Source of the DNA: Chrysomallon squamiferum
Taxonomy: Eukaryota; Mollusca; Gastropoda; Neomphalida; Peltospiridae
Direction: 5' to 3'
Assembly: GCA_012295275.1 (NCBI GenBank)
Contig: CM022677.1
Location: 10,913,983 to 10,975,982, forward strand
Length of the DNA: 62,000 nt
Positions within the stretch are counted from its first letter, which is position 1; each line of letters starts with the position of its first letter. Below the pieces are notes generated by a model, which searched no databases, was not told the DNA's origin, and worked only from the letters and a program-made list of their open reading frames with translations. The position numbers and the translations under genes were made by a program. Positions 23,421 to 36,499 of this stretch are shown one piece after another.

Positions 23421-25642
23421 TCCTGTTTCTACCAGGTTAGTAGATTCTTTGATGACATTTCTGTGCTGTGGCAACCTCACAGAAGCAGTTTCTGAAAAAC
23501 ACCAGTCTTTTATTTATTTATTTATTTATTTGTACTTATCTAACATATTTCTCTTTCTGCAGATACATATATTTATAACTAATGTTTTATTCTGATATAT
23601 TTTTTTTTGGAAACTACTAAATTTCGAAATATATTAAGTTCTTAGAATCACCAAATTACAGTAAAAACAAAGGCAAAACTAATGTTTAAACTTTCAAATC
23701 AAAACAAAATAAAGTAGAATGTATTCTGGCAAGTTCAAAAGAAAACAAAAAATGATTATTTGTTGTTTTAACGCACACCCATTTTTCATATATGAGACAC
23801 CTTACCCAGACTACACAGTTTAAAATGTGAGTTCTAAACTTTGTCATTTTATTTGGTGCATTAACATAAATAAATTAAGAAGAAAGAAAAGGTAGGGGAG
23901 GCGGAAATAACAACACCGTTTATTTGACAAAAGAACCACATCTATTTATAATTAGTACGTATATTTTAATAAAGGTTATTATATTCCTTTATTTGTTTTA
24001 TTTGCATTGAACTTTTTTTTTAGTATAGTATTTGCGGAAAAATGCGTGATGATTGCCGGTCTTTAGGGATTTACAGTTTTATTTGATGTTCGAAGAATCT
24101 TACACAGAATTGCCACATGATGGCTGCTATCTTGTTCGAGAACAATAATTATATATACATAAAAAATAAACAGTGTCAGAAATTTTGTAGATAATCAGAT
24201 GTAAATCTTGAAACTAGATGCCTTCAGCTGTTATTCATTATTACAAAAATACAGATAAATTACATAGTTTTATAGTTTGAATTTAAAGTAACAATGGATT
24301 CTCTGAACAGCATCATGACTGAGAGACCAAGCAGAAATGATCTCCTTTAGTGAAGACGAAACAAAATTTATTTTCCTAAAATCTGAATATTTCCACATTG
24401 TTTGACTGATGTATAAGATACAACGTGAACTAAAACTGGATATAACTGAAATTTGTCATGTTGACTTATATCTTCAACACAGTGAGGTCTCCTAAAAAAG
24501 AAAAAAGAAAAACATTTTATTGTGAAATTAAGTGGAGGCATTGTAGTATTTTAGGCAATATTGAAATCTGTCTTCTCTCTTTTACACAGATTCATTCAAA
24601 GACTTGCAGATTATTCAAATATAAGGAAGACATTTATCAGTTTAGCTAAATCTTATGTAAAGCTGTCTCTTTGCTGCTGCAAAGGTCAACTCATTTTTGT
24701 AATCTTAATTTCCTTCCTTGAAAGGGTTTTCCTCAGTTGTGTTTCTGTTTTGCTATTATTTTCTAAAAAAAACAACAATATCATGATGTATTATATATAT
24801 TCAGCTTCATTTTCATATTTGTTTCTAGATATGTGAACAACTGAGAAATGACAGACAAGTTTATAGTTTCCTTTATACTCTGCCAAATTTCATAACGAAA
24901 TAAATGAACTAACAGCTACTTAAATTGGGAAATTAATAATTAAACAGTGAGGTACATCTGAGTTATTTAGTGCAATTAATTAAAATTTGTTAATTTCTGC
25001 ATCATGCTTTAAAATACTGTAATAAAAATAACAGTTTTGTGGATAATACTGTAGAGCTTTAGAAATCATCATTTTGATATAAAACGTGTGTATACTGGTT
25101 TGAAACTGTATGAGATATTCAGTATTCTGTTTCCCAAATGACTGAAACGAATCTCAGATTTTCCACAGATTATGAAGGAAAAATACCAAGCAAATTTTAT
25201 TTAGATAAAAATTCGTTACTTCCTTCACATCAATCATGATATTTTCGAGTGATTTTAATCTCCTTTTTATTTTTTATTTTTATTTTTTTCTTGTCATTGT
25301 ATAGTTATAAGTTATATAGTTTAAAAGATAATTATATTTTTGAAAATACTATTACACAGCTGCTAAATAAAATTATATAATAATTTAAATGAAAAGCAAA
25401 ATATAACTGATTACTCTGTTGAGTGATCAATAAAAATGCAGCAAAATTTCTGAAGAAAAAAATTACACTCGAGTCTTGTGACAAGATTCTACATCGTATT
25501 GTTTAATAATTCATTATCGGTTATCTGCCCTTGAAAACTTTCCATAAAGCAGACGTCGAAACATTTTACAAACTAAATTACAAACATGTACTCCAAAGTA
25601 TATAAAGAATAAAAAAAAAAAAAAAAAAAAAAAAACATTTCA

Positions 25643-25855
25643 TACCTGTATATATAAAGAAATCAACTCTTCATGATTCTTAGAATCTACATTTAACTGA
25701 GAAAAACCATAAATAACAAATACCGCAAATAAAAGTAGAAATCCAGCATCCCCCCGAAATAAAAAATTATATGAGAGTAATCTCCCTTCAGCTGTAGTTT
25801 CTTTCTTTCTTCTGTTTGTGGCGTTCTCGTCATTGCACACCACAGAAAATCGCTG
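25643..25855 (-). CDS. Exon candidate with one membrane segment (left arm)
   Basis: On the minus strand a TTATCAG acceptor precedes an open frame of about 70 codons, closing at a donor-like CAG|GTATGA. It starts RFSVVCNDEN, has a basic stretch (NRRKKETTAEG) and a hydrophobic helix AGFLLLFAVFVIYGF, then NVDSKNHEELISLYI. The same frame is open in the other arm (38255-38466), with one visible Ala/Pro change that creates an Asn-Ala-Thr sequon here. No family recognised; there is no ATG close to the frame start, so if real it is an internal exon. Confidence 0.35.
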
Positions 25856-28740
25856 ATAACGAAACGTCGTATAAAGCTGTATAATGAGTAATAAACGTAA
25901 ATGTGTAGATACGTTCCAGGAATATCAATTTACATACTATAAACAATACACCGTATCTATCAATTTATGTGATAAATAACTAAAATATAAACAATAAAAA
26001 TAAATACAGTGGACGCTGTCAAAACCGGATGATTCATTGAGACCAACGTGATATACCGTTTTAGACAGAGTGCAGATTTCTAAAGACTAAAATAACATAA
26101 AACTGGAATATTTTATTATTACAAATGTTAATGGTCTATCAGTTGTCAGAGGATGAAAAGTCTGTCATTGATGACTGTTAGTAGAATAAAATGTACGTGA
26201 ATTTATCAGTATTTTTTATGAAGCAAAATAGAGGAAAATATTATAAAACATCACGTTATTTTCACTCAATATCAATTTATAATAAAAACGTCGCTGGTTT
26301 TATGTATTAACGTGAAGTAATGTAATCTGTTCTGCTGTTAATCAAATATCACATTTATATGGATCTGACCTTTTATTTTATAGTGGCATTCAGTGATGAA
26401 CTTCCAAATTCAAAAATAAATAACTTAATGACTAGATACACAGGGGAAGCAATCTTTTGCAAAATATTTTTCTGTTAAACTGAGTTACAATTTCTTCTCA
26501 AGAAAAAAAATAATATATATATATATATATATATAGATAAAATTAATACTGAACACGTGAGAAGTTACACTTTACTTGAAGCACACAATTTAAGTTTGCA
26601 AAGCAAAGGACATTAAAATTAAAATTCACAGAGATAAGCTAAGTTTTCTGTTTTGTAAAACGCGACGTAATTCACGTTTTATATATAAAACCTGCGACGT
26701 TTATTGATACTTAGTGAAAATAAATTGATGTTTTATTATGTTTTATCTCTATTTTGCATCATAAAAATACAATCTTACCTGAAGCTTTTAAAATATCAGA
26801 TTAAACTAGCCCATCTCAAATACATATATAATGGTACATACTATTAATATCCAACATCCATTATATAAATTGTGCAGTCGGTATTAAAATTAAAATTATA
26901 TTTATTTATTTATTTATTTATATATTTATTTATTTATTTCAATTAAAGATAATCAGTGTAAATAGAGGTATTCATAATATTTCAAGCTATTTTTGGATGG
27001 ATCTCAGTTTATAAAGCAGAAATCTTGTTAATTTATAGAACGTTAATTCCGTCCAGCAATTTGTCCATAGAAAACTACACTGTACGTCAAAGTTTCGTGT
27101 TTCAGTAAATACTCAAATACGATTTGTATCATGACATGACTTTTGGAAGAATAAAACTGGACAGCAGAATTTTTACTGAAACACGTGTTATCCAGTACAC
27201 GTCAGCTACACGTCTGCACAGCCCGACTTGTCTTCACACGTTTCAACCAAACGTTTCTTTACAAAACACTCGCCGTTGTTTAGGACTAGAAGTACCACAT
27301 TTCTTAAAATATTCTGGTTAAATGCTAACTCGCTATGTATCAGTTCTACAGCTACTGTTGAAAAAAGGGTACATAACTCTATATTATGCAGCATATTATG
27401 TTCTGTTTTTGATTTACGGTTTTAGAGATTTAGTTTTATCTGTAATAATAATGTGATTTTGTTTCTTGTATAATCTCTAATACAGTCAATAAAAAATGAC
27501 GTTAATCCACAAGCGCGCGCTATAAGTCTCATTATCCACTGATCTTCTATAAAACAAAATATTTATCTTGCGCATTCTGCGTTAGTAAATTTAAGTAATG
27601 TGTCAAGTTATAAAATCTCATATTATTAATCTATCCTCTTCTCACCTTTCCAAGTATAATCATACATTGGTGATTAAAAAAAAATAAAAAATAAAACTCC
27701 AGAAGCCCATTTAATATGTTCAGTACACCCCTCTCACCTACATACTAAATTATAAAAAAAATGTTTTTATTATACGATGTAAATATTTATTTATTTATTT
27801 ATTATTATTATTATTCTCAAATAATTGTCTCGCTCATTCTCTCTTTTTTTTAATGTTCTGTTTGTCAATAAAGAGGAAATGTAGATTGGGCTATTTATAT
27901 TACATGTTTTATGTAACAGAGGCGTAAAGGTAATATTATATATTGAAAAATAGAGATATTGGTTTTTAATTAACAATATTAGATCATTTTATTTTGGATA
28001 ATAAATAAATAATAAGCTTAATTTTTCATTAACAGGTATAACGTATCTAACAAGTTGAATCATGAATCAACGTTTATTCTGTTTGTGTTTTTGTTGTTGT
28101 TTCTTTTTTCTTTTTTTATTAAGATAGTAGAATTGCAGTTGAGAGGTGAGAGGCTAGATTAAGATGAATTAACATCACCATGTTACTGATATTTGCAAGT
28201 GCATCTTTCTTAAGTGCATCTACTAGAAAAGTCTAGAATATAGAGAAACATTAATAGACGTTTTTATTATTAAAAGTAAAGTGAAAAGGCGAGGATGCGC
28301 GAGATGAATCTTGTTTATTATAACACAAGTTCTGTAAATATACTGCGCTATTACATCAATGTATCTATCTGTCTGTTATTTAACTATATACATAAACACC
28401 ATCTCACTGATATGAACTTTCGTATATAAATATCCTCTAAGGCAAACACGTATACCAAGCTATTTCTTTTCTATGTGTGTGTGAATGTGTATGTGTGTGT
28501 GTCTATCTCTCTATCTGTTTATTTGTTGATAATTTTTCTTTATTTATAATGACGACTGTAATACTGACATAACGACATTAACGATAAAAACAACAACACT
28601 AATTGCAATAATACTACTTAAAATGATAAATATAATAGTAATTTGGTCCTCAAATTTGTTGGACTGATTATTGCTATATAATCATTGTTTACTACTAATA
28701 ATAATTAGTCCTAATCATAATACAAGTCACATTCAATAAA

Positions 28741-29173
28741 CTACACTCCTTGACAAACATCACACAAGAATGCAATATCTTTAAAGTCTGCACCAGCTGG
28801 GATTTCAAGATTTGCGCAAGAAACAAGACAATACCAATTTGGGCACCCGTCACATTCTATGAACTCCTCAGAATTTATTCCATCATCCATTCTGCCACAG
28901 AGTTCACATTTTTCTTGTGTATCTTCTACACAAGTGTCTTCTAGTTCAGACTCATCACCATCAACGTTTTCTCTGGCTGCATCCACCGGTTCTGCTGTAG
29001 CTTTCAAATTGAACTGCCGTTTTTGATTTGGTATCTTCAATTTTTTTTTGTAATTTTGCCTCTAAAACATTTGCTTTCTTTGCCTTTTCTTCCTCCTCCT
29101 TCTTCTTCTCTGCCAATTCTTCTTCATACCTCTTGACACTTTCTTCTTCTGTCAATTCCTCGGCAGACCTCAT
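28741..29173 (-). pseudogene. Coiled-coil plus variant PHD-finger fragment (left arm)
   Basis: Two overlapping minus-strand frames together give an acidic/basic coiled coil (29173 to about 28970: EELTEEESVKRYEEELAEKK) and, after a one-base frame change near the A run at 29040, a zinc-finger segment to a stop at 28741. The finger has CELC, then CDGC, then NWYC, a further Cys and CDVC. That is the PHD C4-H-C3 layout, with the usual His replaced by Cys. PHD fingers normally read histone tails and also occur in some transposon proteins. The frame break and lack of a catalytic domain make this a fragment. The other-arm copy is at 34819-35181. Confidence 0.55.
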
Positions 29174-29891
29174 CCTTTTGATTGTATTGCCCCCAAGTAA
29201 TGGAGTAAAATAAAAAGCATATTTCTTGCCTAATTATCACATATTAATCAAGTTTCTTCAAGCTGAACTTAAAAACCGATTATATTTACCTGTTATAATT
29301 TATCACTAACCTTATGTCTATAGGACTAAAAATTAACACTCACTTTTGAAACTTCAAAATGCAGTATAGCGGCTGCAAGTCATAATATACCTCGGAGGCC
29401 AGAATTACCCCAAATTAGCTTTAAAAAAATAATTTGAATGAATCTAGTAAATTCAGTGAATGATCTATATTCAGGAGACTTGAATTATTTTATTTTATTT
29501 TTACATTTTTTTATCTTACTCAACACTCAATCTTATTTGTATATTTACCAACGTGCGTGTTAAATAGAGTTGTTTCTCTTAGACCACGAACTTCTGAAAT
29601 AAATTACTCCTCGCACTGGCGAGGTAACGGTAAATTAGATTTGTTGCTTTTAGATGAAAATAACTAATTCTGTATAGTGTTTTGGTTTATTTAACGTGAT
29701 ATTAGTATTTGATGAATTGCCATTTTATTTAATTTTATTTATTTATTTTATTTATTTATTTCATTTATTTTAGTTGTAAAAATAGTTAGGAAAGGCACAA
29801 GAGATCACAGTTTTTTAATATGAACAACCATCTTTATCTTGTAAATCATAAAACGTTCAGAAAATAGACGTAAAATAATTGTATTTGGAAG

Positions 29892-29941
29892 TATAAAAAC
29901 TTCCGTGACCTCACGGAACCTTCCGAGCGAAATCCAAGATG
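29892..29941 (+). promoter_or_regulatory. TATA promoter with CCGTGACCTCACGG palindrome (left arm)
   Basis: TATAAAA at 29892-29898 is followed by the 14-base inverted repeat CCGTGACCTCACGG (29903-29916), a CpG-containing stretch, and CCAAGATGGCAGC around an ATG at 29939. The last motif resembles both a strong Kozak context and a YY1 site. The arrangement is kept in the right arm. It points away from the PHD fragment. Confidence 0.45.
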
Positions 29942-30022
29942 GCAGCAACGAACGCCGATCAATATTTACACACGTTTAAACATGTAGACCTTTATAATGC
30001 AATAATTCTACATGGATCATGA
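29939..30022 (+). CDS. 27-codon micro-ORF downstream of the TATA promoter (left arm)
   Basis: Begins MAATNADQYLHTFKHVDL in a strong Kozak context (AAGATGG) and stops at 30020-30022. The copy in the right arm (33958-34041, minus) has the same length. It may be an upstream ORF or the first exon of a lost gene. Function unknown. Confidence 0.3.
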   Translation: MAATNADQYLHTFKHVDLYNAIILHGS

Positions 30023-30399
30023 AAAGTAATTTGGAGAAGAAAGTCATATAACCAATGTCTTTTATACATAGATGGCTAATACTCTGTAGCAATTACTGAA
30101 AATGTGGTAACATTTCTTTTTTATTCTTTTTATTTTCTGACGTTGACGTAATATATCACTACGCACCCATTTCGTACTATTTTTTATTTTTTTTTCACTT
30201 TTTATTACGATATCGTCAGCCAAGACAAAATAAATACCAAAATTTAAAAAATAAGTAAATAAATAAAAGTAAAATAAAATAACTGAAATAAAATAAAGTA
30301 AAATAAAATAACTGAAATAAAATAAAGTAAAATGAAATAAATAATTTTCACTGACGCTGGTTGGAGGGATGAATCTCTCCATATAGATATACACACATA

Positions 30400-31650
30400 C
30401 ATACATACATATATACATACACACACACGTGTATAGGAATAATAATGTATTTGTATGTTTAGAAGTTGATTAGCACGTATATGTATATAAAAGGATAAGT
30501 AACTACGTGTGTGTATGTGTGTGTGTGTGTGTGTGTAAAAAGGGTGGATAGATGGTAGATGATAACAGACAGGTAAGTTTATAGACAGAAGAAAGGTAGA
30601 TAGATCACTAGAACTAGATGCAAGGATGAATGAGAATATACCTGCACATCTGTAAGAAAGACTAACTCTGTTCCTTATGTATATGGCATAAATAGATAGA
30701 TAAATAAATATATTTATAGATAGATAACTAGATAGAAAGAATGTATTTAAATACTTAAAAGGATGTAAATAGAGAGAGTGTATACGTACTGTGTGTGTGT
30801 GCGTGTGAGTGCAAGATAGACTGTGGCTATGTATAACTGAGAAGGTGAGATAGATTGATATAGAGATTGTTTAGACATCGCTTCAGAGATAGATTGATGT
30901 GTTAGGTAGACAATAATTAGGTACATATATAGATAGATATATACAGCTAACATAGATAAATTGATTTGTATGTGTGTGTGTGGATAAATATGTGTCAGAG
31001 AGAAGGGGCATACAAATGTGTGTCAGAGATAGTGTGTTTTTGTGGATTTTTTGAAAGAGTCAGATGATTGATAGAGAGATTAAATATAAATAAATACTTG
31101 AGCGAATATATTTATGTGTGTATATATATATGTGTGTTACAGAGGTAGAATATAGTATGGATGGACACACACAAACACATTCACATAGTGATATACAACA
31201 TAAACAGATACACATACATACATAGGTTAATAATAATGATTATTTGTATTTATGTTAGAGGATTGGTATATAACTGAATGTGTGAAATAAGAGAATGTTT
31301 ATATGTGTATTAGATAGATTATAGATAAATGGCTTTAGCCTGAGAGAGACTGATATGTAGGTGTGGTTCTACGTGTTTGTGTGTTAAGAGAGAGAACAGG
31401 TATTGCCCTCATTATGAAACAGAAGTATGCCATGTGTGTATGATTTTTCAGAGAATGAGAGATGATTATATAAATAAATACAGATATACACAGACAGACA
31501 GAGAGAGGAGTGATGAATAAATGATTAGCTAGACAGGTAATGGGCACATGTATATGAGTAAAAAATCATATTTCTTCATTAAAGTCTGTTTCTAATAACT
31601 ATGTTAGAAAGAAGTGAGAGCAGGTGCGAGTTTAAAAGCACCGCAGGTTG
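30400..31650. repeat. GATA/CTAT and TG-rich simple sequence
   Basis: Rich in ATAGATAG, TGTGTG and TATG units. It is homologous to 300-790 (inverse) and mirrored at 32360-33600. ORFs here (30062-30424, 30747-30953, 31335-31547) follow the repeats and are not genes. Confidence 0.8.
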
Positions 31651-31658
31651 ACCAATAA

Positions 31659-31858
31659 NNNNNNNNNNNNNNNNNNNNNNNNNNNNNNNNNNNNNNNNNN
31701 NNNNNNNNNNNNNNNNNNNNNNNNNNNNNNNNNNNNNNNNNNNNNNNNNNNNNNNNNNNNNNNNNNNNNNNNNNNNNNNNNNNNNNNNNNNNNNNNNNNN
31801 NNNNNNNNNNNNNNNNNNNNNNNNNNNNNNNNNNNNNNNNNNNNNNNNNNNNNNNNNN
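31659..31858. other. Assembly gap (200 N)
   Basis: Exactly 200 N between the palindrome arms; real length unknown. Confidence 1.
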
Positions 31859-32359
31859 AGAAAATATTATAGACACTTCTTATCTGATCATATTTACCTT
31901 CTAATCAGCAGATGAAGACTATGCTTTCAGATTTCCAGATTAATGTCCTCTTCATAAACAATACTAGAAATCACTAGTCTCTCAATAACAATTTATTGGT
32001 ACCTCCAGTCGTGCCTCCCTCCTAACTCCACATATTTGTCATCATAAAGATTATAGATCAAGCAAATTCCATTGATATATCACTCAATCCATGGGCCTAC
32101 AATTTGGACCTTACGTGTTAACAATGTGATAAAGTCTGAAAAGTAATTGCTCATCTAATAAAAAACCTTTCAGTCCATCATTCCCTCTTTTTATCTTTTT
32201 ATTATTTTCCCAATTCTTCCTTGCACCAAAACTTTCATCCATCTAACATTCCATCCATCCTTACTTACCTGCATGTTTCTATCTACCTATGAGTCTATCT
32301 ATATATTTGTTTTATTTCATCATCAATGTCTCTGGCTATTTGTCTATCTATCTGTCTCT
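31859..32359. other. Single-copy spacer of the palindrome
   Basis: About 500 bases with no counterpart in the left arm; no ORF or RNA recognised. CTAT repeats occur near 32279-32356. Confidence 0.7.
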
Positions 32360-33957
32360 TTATTGGTCAACCTGTGGTGTAGCTTAAACTCGCACCTGCT
32401 CACCTCTTTCTAACATAGTTATTAGAAACAGACTTTAATGAAGAAATATGATTTTTTTACTCATATGCATGTGCCCATTACCTGTCTAGCTAACCATTTA
32501 TTCATCACTCTCCTCTCTCTGTCTGTCTGTGTATATCTGTATTTATTTATATAATCATCTCTCATTCTCTGAAAAATCATACACACATGGCATACTTCTG
32601 TTTCATAATGAGGGCAATACCTGTTCTCTCTCTTAACACACAAACACGTAGAACCACACCTACATATCAGTCTCTCTCAGGCTAGCCATTTATCTATAAT
32701 CTATCTAACACACATATAAACATTCTCTTATTCACACATTCAGTTATATACCAATCCTCTAACATAAATACAAATAATCATTATTATGAACCTATGTATG
32801 TATGTATCTTTTTATGTTGTATATCACTATGTGAATGTGTTTGTGTGTGTGTCCATCGATACATCTATATCTACCCTCTGTAACACACACATATATATAC
32901 ACACATAAATATATTCGCTCAAGTATTTATTTATATTTAATCTCTCTATCAATCATCTGACTCTTTCAAAAATCCACAAAAACACACTATCTCTGACACA
33001 CATTTGTATGCCCCTTCTCTCTGACACATATATTTATACACACACACACATACAAATCAGTTTATCTATGTTAGCTGTATATATCTATCTATATATGTAC
33101 CTAATTATTGTCTACCTAACACATCAATCTATCTCTGAAGCGATGTCTAAACAATCTCTATATCAATCTATCTCACCTTCTCAGTTATACATAGCCACAG
33201 TCTATCTTGCACTCACACGCACACACACAGTACGTATACACTCTCTCTATTTACATCCTTTTTAAGTATTTAAATACATTCTTTCTATCTAGTTACCTAT
33301 CTATAAATATATTTATTTATCTATCTATTTATGCCATATACATAAGGAACAGAGTTAGTCTTTCTTACAGATGTGCAGGTATATTCTCATTCATCCTTGC
33401 ATCTAGTTCTAGTAATCTATCTACCTTTCTTCTGTCTATAAACTTACCTGTCTGTTATCATCTACCATCTATCCATCCTTTTTTACACACACACACACAC
33501 ACGTAGTTACTTATCCTTTTATATACATATACGTGCTAATCAACTTCTAAACATACAAATACATTATTATTCCTATACACGGTGTGTGTATGTATATATG
33601 TATGTATGTATGTGTGTATATCTATATGGAGAGATCCATCTCTCCAACCAGCGTCAGTGAAAATTATTTATTTCATTTTACTTTATTTTATTTCAGTTAT
33701 TTTATTTTACTTTTATTTATTTACTTATTTTTTAAATTTTGGTATTTATTTTTTCTTGGCTGACGATATCGTAATAAAAAGTGAAAAAAAATAAAAAATA
33801 GTACGAAATGGGTGCGTAGTGATATATTACGTCAACGTCAGAAAATAAAAAAGAATAAAAAAAGAAATGTTACCACATTTTCAGTAATTGCTACAGAGTA
33901 TTAGCCATCTATGTATAAAAGACATTGGTTATATGACTTTCTTCTCCAAATTACTTT

Positions 33958-34041
33958 TCATGATCCATGTAGAATTATTGCATTATAAAGGTCTACATGT
34001 TTAAACGTGTGTAAATATTGATCGGCGTTCGTTGCTGCCAT
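33958..34041 (-). CDS. 27-codon micro-ORF (right arm copy)
   Basis: Counterpart of 29939-30022 with the same start context, length and stop. Its TATAAAA lies at 34081-34088 (minus strand) and the CCGTGAGGTCACGG palindrome at 34064-34077. Confidence 0.3.
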   Translation of the reverse strand: MAATNADQYLHTFKHVDLYNAIILHGS

Positions 34042-34818
34042 CTTGGATTTCGCTCGGAAGGTTCCGTGAGGTCACGGAAGTTTTTATACTTCCAAATACA
34101 ATTATTTTACGTCTATTTTCTGAACGTTTTATGATTTACAAGATAAAGATGGTTGTTCATATTAAAAAACTGTGATCTCTTTTGCCTTTCCTAACTATTT
34201 TTACAACTAAAATAAATGAAATAAATAAATAAAATAAATAAATAAAATTAAATAAAATGGCAATTTTACAATAATTCATCAAATACTAATATCACGTTAA
34301 ATAAACCAAAACACTATACAGAATTGGTTATTTTCATCTAAAAGCAACAAATCTAATTTACCGTTACCTCGCCAGTGCGAGGAGTAATTTATTTCAGAAG
34401 TTCGTGGTCTAAGAGAAACAACTCTATTTAACACGCACGTTGGTAAATATACAAATAAGACTGAGTGTTGAGTAAGATAAAAAAAAGTAAAAATAAAATA
34501 AAATAATTCAAGTCTCCTGAATATAGATCATTCACTGAATTTACTAGATTCATTCAAATTATTTTTTTAAAGCTAATTTGGGGTAATTCTGGCCTCCGAG
34601 GTATATTATGACTTGCAGCCGCTATACTGCATTTTGAGGTTTCAAAAGTGAGTGTTAATTTTTAGTCCTATAGACATAAGGTTAGTGATAAATTATAACA
34701 GGTAAATATAATCGGTTTTTAAGTTCAGCTTGAAGAAACTTGATTAATATGTGATAATTAGGCAAGAAATATGTTTTTTATTTTACTCCATTACTTGGGG
34801 CAATACAATCAAAAGGAT

Positions 34819-35181
34819 GAGGTCTGCCGAGGAATTGACAGAAGAAGAAAGTGTCAAGAGGTATGAAGAAGAATTGGCAGAGAAGAAGAAGGAGGAGGAA
34901 GAAAAGGCAAAGAAAGCAACTTTTTAGTTGAACCGGTGGATGCAGCCAGAGAAAACGTTGATGGTGATGAGCCTGAACTAGAAGACAGAGATGTAGAAGA
35001 TACACAAGAAAAATGTGAACTCTGTGGCAGAATGGATGATGGAATAAATTCTGAGGAGTTCATAGAATGTGACGGGTGCCCAAATTGGTATTGTCTTGAT
35101 TCTTGCGCAAATCTTGAAATCCCAGCTGGTGCAGACTTTAAAGATATTGCATTCTTGTGTGATGTTTGTCAAGGAGTTTAG
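34819..35181 (+). pseudogene. Variant PHD-finger fragment (right arm)
   Basis: Opens with the same coiled-coil stretch as the left copy (from ATG 34819), but about 70 bases are missing near 34922 and a TAG follows. The downstream frame (34936-35181) carries the finger: CELC, CDGC, NWYC, Cys, CDVC. The left copy reads CLVSC where this one reads CLDSC, and several neighbouring acidic residues differ. An AATAAA-like signal is not evident close by. Role unknown; not an intact gene. Confidence 0.55.
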
Positions 35182-36024
35182 TTTAATGAATGTGACTTGT
35201 ATTATGATTAGGACTAATTATTATTAGTAGTAAACAATGATTATATAGCAATAATCAGTCCAACAAATTTGAGGACCAAATTACTATTATATTTATCATT
35301 TTAAGTAGTATTATTGCAATTAGTGTTGTTTTTATCGTTAATGTCGTTATGTCAGTATTACAGTCGTCATTATAAATAAAGAAAAATTTTCAACAAATAA
35401 ACAGATAGAGAGATAGACACACACACATACACAGTCACACACACATAGAAAAGAAATAGCTTGGTATACGTGTTTGCCTTAGAGGATATTTATATACGAA
35501 AGTTCGTATCAGTGAGACGGTGTTTATGTATATAGTTAAATAACAGACAGATAGATACATTGATGTAATAGCGCAGTATATTTACAGAACTTGTGTTATA
35601 ATAAACAAGATTCATCTCGCGCATCCTCGCCTTTTCACTTTACTTTTAATAATAAAAACGTCTATTAATGTTTCTCTATATTCTAGACTTTTCTAGTAGA
35701 TGCACTTGCAAATATCAGTAACATGGTGATGTTAATTCATCTTAATCTAGCCTCTCACCTCTCAACTGCAATTCTACTATCTTAATAAAAAAAGAAAAAA
35801 GAAACAACAACAAAAACACAAACAGAATAAACGTTGATTCATGATTCAACTTGTTAGATACGTTATACCTGTTAATGAAAAATTAAGCTTATTATTTATT
35901 ATCCAAAATAAAATTATCTAATATTGTTAATTAAAAACCAATATCTCTATTTTTCAATACATAATATTACCTTTACGCCTCTGTTACATAAAACATGTAA
36001 TATAAATAGCCCAATCTACATTTC

Positions 36025-36298
36025 TGAATGTACACAGTGTTTTCGCAGTAAAATCAAACCTGTAATGTTTACTATAATGCTACAGTACACACATAAAACA
36101 ACAACAACAACGACAACGACAACGACAACAGCAATAGAAGAAAATAAAATTTTAATCTTTATTGATTTCTTTACTTCTCAATATCCATAAGACTTCAAAC
36201 GTTAACATCATCGCTCCAGTCTGGATGTCAATATATTTTATGACGTAGCTATAGCTTCACACAGACAAGTATACTGGAGATATCCACTTTTCAATCCT
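36025..36298. mobile_element. ~275-bp insertion in the right arm only
   Basis: Absent from the matching place in the left arm (about 27873), where flanking sequences are directly joined. The insert contains ACAACAACGACAACGACAAC, ends near AAGTGGATATCTCC (minus orientation), and has no ORF. It could be a SINE- or MITE-like insertion, or the left arm may have lost it. Confidence 0.6.
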
Positions 36299-36479
36299 CT
36301 TTTTTGACAAACAGAACATTAAAAAAAAAAAGAGAGAATGAGCGAGACAATTATTTGAGAATAATAATAATAATAAATAAATAAATAAATATTTACATCG
36401 TATAATAAAAACATTTTTTTTATAATTTAGTATGTAGGTGAGAGGGGTGTACTGAACATATTAAATGGGCTTCTGGAGG

Positions 36480-36499
36480 TTTTTTTTTTTTTTTTTTTA
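36480..36499. repeat. Poly-T tract
   Basis: Long T run with a shorter A-rich counterpart in the left arm. Confidence 0.8.

Larger units (their letters stand above)
23757..31658 (+). repeat. Left arm of a ~16.6-kb palindrome
   Basis: The whole arm matches the reverse complement of 32360-40380, with substitutions and indels of one to about 275 bases. The outer edge is near GTTGTTTTAACGCACAC (23761) and the inner edge is CAGGTTGACCAATAA next to the N gap. The arm contains a PHD-like fragment, a TATA promoter with a micro-ORF, an exon candidate with a membrane segment, an A tract (25612-25635), TA repeats (26516-26534) and TTTA repeats (26895-26936). Otherwise it is AT-rich and non-coding. Confidence 0.9.

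Noticed and set aside
27124-27425. Overlapping ORFs on both strands in the left arm
   Set aside because: The right-arm copy keeps the DNA but changes the frames; no splice or domain support.
31604-31876. ORFs spanning the N run
   Set aside because: Unknown bases only; not evidence of coding.
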